A stretch of 39,271 bases of DNA from DAOUAE01 sp034433795 (GTDB taxonomy: Bacteria; Chloroflexota; UBA6077; FW602-bin22; DAOUAE01), in the NCBI GenBank assembly GCA_034433795.1, contig DAOUAE010000064.1, positions 1 to 39,271 of the forward strand, given 5' to 3'. Below are positions 37,384 to 39,271 of the stretch, in pieces; position 1 is the stretch's first letter, and every line of letters starts with the position of its first letter. The position numbers and the translations under genes were made by a program. The notes below the pieces were generated by a model. The model had not been told where the DNA came from. It worked only from the letters and a program-made list of their open reading frames with translations, and did not search any database.

Positions 37384-39051
37384 GTGACACGGGCCTCTGT
37401 CCGCGTCATCCCGCTCGGTGGCGTGGGTGAGATCGGCAAGAACGCCACCGTGATCGAAACCAAAACGGACCTGCTGCTCATCGATGCGGGGGTCAAATTC
37501 CCTGAGGAGGAGATGCTGGGGGTGGATCTGGTCATCCCCGACTTCTCCTACGTCCTCGACAATCTCCACCGGCTGCGGGGGATTCTCCTGACCCACAGCC
37601 ACGAGGACCATACCGGGGCCATCCCCTACCTGCTCCAGCAGGCCGGCCGCCGGCTGCCCATCTTCGGCTCGCGTCTGACGCTCGGGCTGCTCCGGGAGAA
37701 ACTGCGCGAGCAGAAGGTCGAACATCTGGCCGCGCTGGAGGAGGTCACGGCCGGCGAGCGCCGGCGCTTTGGGGTCTTCGAGGTCGAGTTCATGGGGGTC
37801 AGCCACAGCGTGCCCGACAGCCTGGCCCTGATCATCCGGACCCCCATCGGCGTCTTCTTCCACACCGGCGACTGGAAGTTCGACGACACCCCGATTCAGG
37901 GCTATGTGACCGACGTCGAGCATCTGCGGGCGCTGGGCGACGCGGGGGTGCTGGCGCTGATGTCCGACTGCGTCCGGGTCGAGGTGCCGGGCCGGACGCC
38001 GTCGGAGCGCGTGGTGGCCGAGGCGCTGGCCACCATTTTCGCCAGCGCGCCGGGCCGCATCCTGGTCAGCACCTTTGCCTCGAACGTCACCCGCCTGGTC
38101 GAGGTGATCCAGCTGGCCCACCAGCACGGCCGCAAGGTGGCGGCCGTCGGCCGGGCCATGGAGCAGACTATCCGGGTGGCCGGCGAGCTGGGCTATCTTC
38201 CGCCGCTGCCCGGCGTCCTGGTCGACCTCGACCAGATCCGCCGTCTGCCCCCGCGCCAGGTGGCTCTTCTGGTCTCGGGCAGCCAGGGCGAGCCGACCTC
38301 GGCGCTGGCCCGCATCGCCGCCAACGACCATCCGGTCATCCGCCTGCGCAAGGACGATACGGTGGTCCTCTCGGCCACGCCCATCCCCGGCAATGAGGAG
38401 ACGGTCGGCCAGACCATCGACAATCTCTTCCGCCGGGGGGCCCGGGTGATCTACCGGGCGGTGATGGAGAACGTCCACGTCTCCGGCCACGCCAGCCGGG
38501 ACGAACTGCGCTATCTCATCGAGCTGCTGCGGCCCCGCTTCTGCCTGCCGCTCCACGGCGAGTACCGCATGATGGTCCTCTACCGGGACCTGGCGGCCAC
38601 CGCCGGTGTCCCCCCGGAGCGGACCTGCCTGGCCGAGATCGGCGAGGTGGTCGAGTTCACCCCCCAGAGCGTCCGTAAGGTCGGTCGGGTCAAGGCCGGA
38701 GCGGTGCTGGTGGACGGGCTGACCGTCGGGCGGGTGACCCACGTGGTCCTGCGCGACCGCCGCCGCCTGGCCGAGGAGGGCATCATCATCGCGGCCGTGG
38801 CGGTCGACCGTGAGACCGGCCGGGTGGTCGGCGGACCGGAACTGGCCGCCCGTGGCTTCGTCCACGCCGACCTGGAGGGCCTGCTGGAGCGGGCCAAGCG
38901 CGAGATCCTCAAGACCCTCAACGGCCGCCGGCCGCGGGGGGAGGCGGAGTACGGCTACCTGGTCGGCAAGATCAAAGAGTCGCTCGGCCGGCTCATCTTC
39001 AGCGAAACCCGCCGGCATCCGCTGATCCTGCCGCTGGTCACCGAGGTCTAG
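37384..39051 (+). CDS. rnj: Ribonuclease J
   Basis: A 555-residue metallo-beta-lactamase/beta-CASP ribonuclease with both endo- and 5'-exonuclease activity in the family. Metal motif THSHEDHTG (His71, His73, Asp75, His76) is intact, followed by GDWKFDDTP and the beta-CASP loop VSGSQGEPTSALARIA. The late HVSGHASRDEL and LPLHGEYRM are typical of RNase J. GTG at 37384 follows AGGAGG by 7 nt. It is followed directly by a transposase gene of an apparent IS. Confidence 0.96.
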   Translation: MTRASVRVIPLGGVGEIGKNATVIETKTDLLLIDAGVKFPEEEMLGVDLVIPDFSYVLDNLHRLRGILLTHSHEDHTGAIPYLLQQAGRRLPIFGSRLTLGLLREKLREQKVEHLAALEEVTAGERRRFGVFEVEFMGVSHSVPDSLALIIRTPIGVFFHTGDWKFDDTPIQGYVTDVEHLRALGDAGVLALMSDCVRVEVPGRTPSERVVAEALATIFASAPGRILVSTFASNVTRLVEVIQLAHQHGRKVAAVGRAMEQTIRVAGELGYLPPLPGVLVDLDQIRRLPPRQVALLVSGSQGEPTSALARIAANDHPVIRLRKDDTVVLSATPIPGNEETVGQTIDNLFRRGARVIYRAVMENVHVSGHASRDELRYLIELLRPRFCLPLHGEYRMMVLYRDLAATAGVPPERTCLAEIGEVVEFTPQSVRKVGRVKAGAVLVDGLTVGRVTHVVLRDRRRLAEEGIIIAAVAVDRETGRVVGGPELAARGFVHADLEGLLERAKREILKTLNGRRPRGEAEYGYLVGKIKESLGRLIFSETRRHPLILPLVTEV

Positions 39052-39193
39052 GCCGTAACCGCCCCGTCTGACCGGTGGCCCACCAGGTCTGGAAGTGACT
39101 GTCCCACAGGTGGTGGGTAGGGGACTGGACAAGACGGGGCAGACTCTCCGGGAATACAGGTAACACACCACCACACCCCAGGAGGCCTGCCCC
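39052..39193 (+). mobile_element. Probable left end of an insertion sequence (boundary not fixed)
   Basis: The 142-bp gap between the RNase J stop and the transposase start has no gene. It contains repeats such as GTCCC and GGGAC flanking 39103-39125, but the inverted-repeat end cannot be set because the other end lies outside the window. No target duplication can be checked. Confidence 0.4.
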
Positions 39194-39271
39194 ATGGCCA
39201 GGATAACCCTCCGCATCCCCGAAGTCACGCCCTCCCCCGAGGACCGGCCCTCCTCCTGCCCCTTCTGCTCC
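39194..39271 (+). CDS. N-terminal fragment of a transposase (partial)
   Basis: The first 26 codons only: MARITLRIPEVTPSPEDRP followed by CPFC, open to the edge. ATG follows AGGAGG by 8 nt. This start and the incipient CxxC zinc motif resemble a large group of Chloroflexota IS transposases that begin with a zinc finger. Family assignment is by resemblance and the fragment is short. Confidence 0.55.
   Translation, partial: MARITLRIPEVTPSPEDRPSSCPFCS

Noticed and set aside
37363..39228. 621-aa minus-strand ORF across RNase J
   Set aside because: Shadow of the RNase J gene; no recognisable motif.

Overview
The window is 39 kb of GC-rich bacterial chromosome carrying about 37 protein genes and one tRNA. 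The proteins suggest a thermophilic, aerobic member of Chloroflexota, possibly Thermomicrobia-like. This is an inference from the futalosine-type menaquinone enzyme, A2-type haem-copper oxidase, tig-clpP-clpX cluster, Suf operon with a Rieske ferredoxin, and transposase style; no rRNA is present to confirm it. Most genes have a clear Shine-Dalgarno, starts are often GTG (one TTG), and many promoters fit TTGACAG(G) plus a 16-18 bp spacer and a TATAAT-like -10.

Left part (1-7.1 kb): a GH29 alpha-fucosidase that runs off the left edge and carries a frameshift; an ArsR-type repressor divergent from a CstB-like persulfide dioxygenase/rhodanese with a strong promoter whose -10 lies in an inverted repeat; a MqnD-like menaquinone gene; an unassigned glycosidase-like TIM-barrel protein; and a two-gene membrane cassette of unknown function.

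Middle (7.4-25.7 kb): tRNA-Gly(GCC), then trigger factor, ClpP and ClpX, with a 28-bp perfect palindrome between clpP and clpX. Next come an orphan GAF-GAF histidine kinase, a membrane-anchored PRC-barrel-like protein, a nucleoside phosphorylase and LarE. A cytochrome oxidase cluster follows (subunit II, A2-type subunit I, and a DUF6789-like/subunit-IV-like fusion) with a small YHS-domain protein after it. Then comes a peptide-type ABC transporter operon (two permeases, two ATPases, a 60-aa membrane protein and a lipoprotein receptor).

Right part (25.8-39.3 kb): a minus-strand iron-sulfur assembly operon reads Rrf2 regulator, sufC, sufB (with a 358-aa intein), sufD, Rieske ferredoxin, sufS, sufU, a SufT-like DUF59 protein, and a CDP-alcohol phosphotransferase overlapping the end. 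Divergent from it is a two-gene unit whose products look like sigma region 2 and sigma region 4 on separate, 4-nt-overlapping ORFs, followed by an M24 peptidase, queC, a small unknown gene on the minus strand, and RNase J. The window ends in the first 26 codons of a probable IS transposase.

The observations most worth follow-up are the apparent split sigma factor, the SufB intein inside a self-regulated suf operon, the clpP-clpX palindrome, the sulfide-response promoter architecture, and two unassigned protein groups (the glycosidase-like protein and the two-gene membrane cassette).
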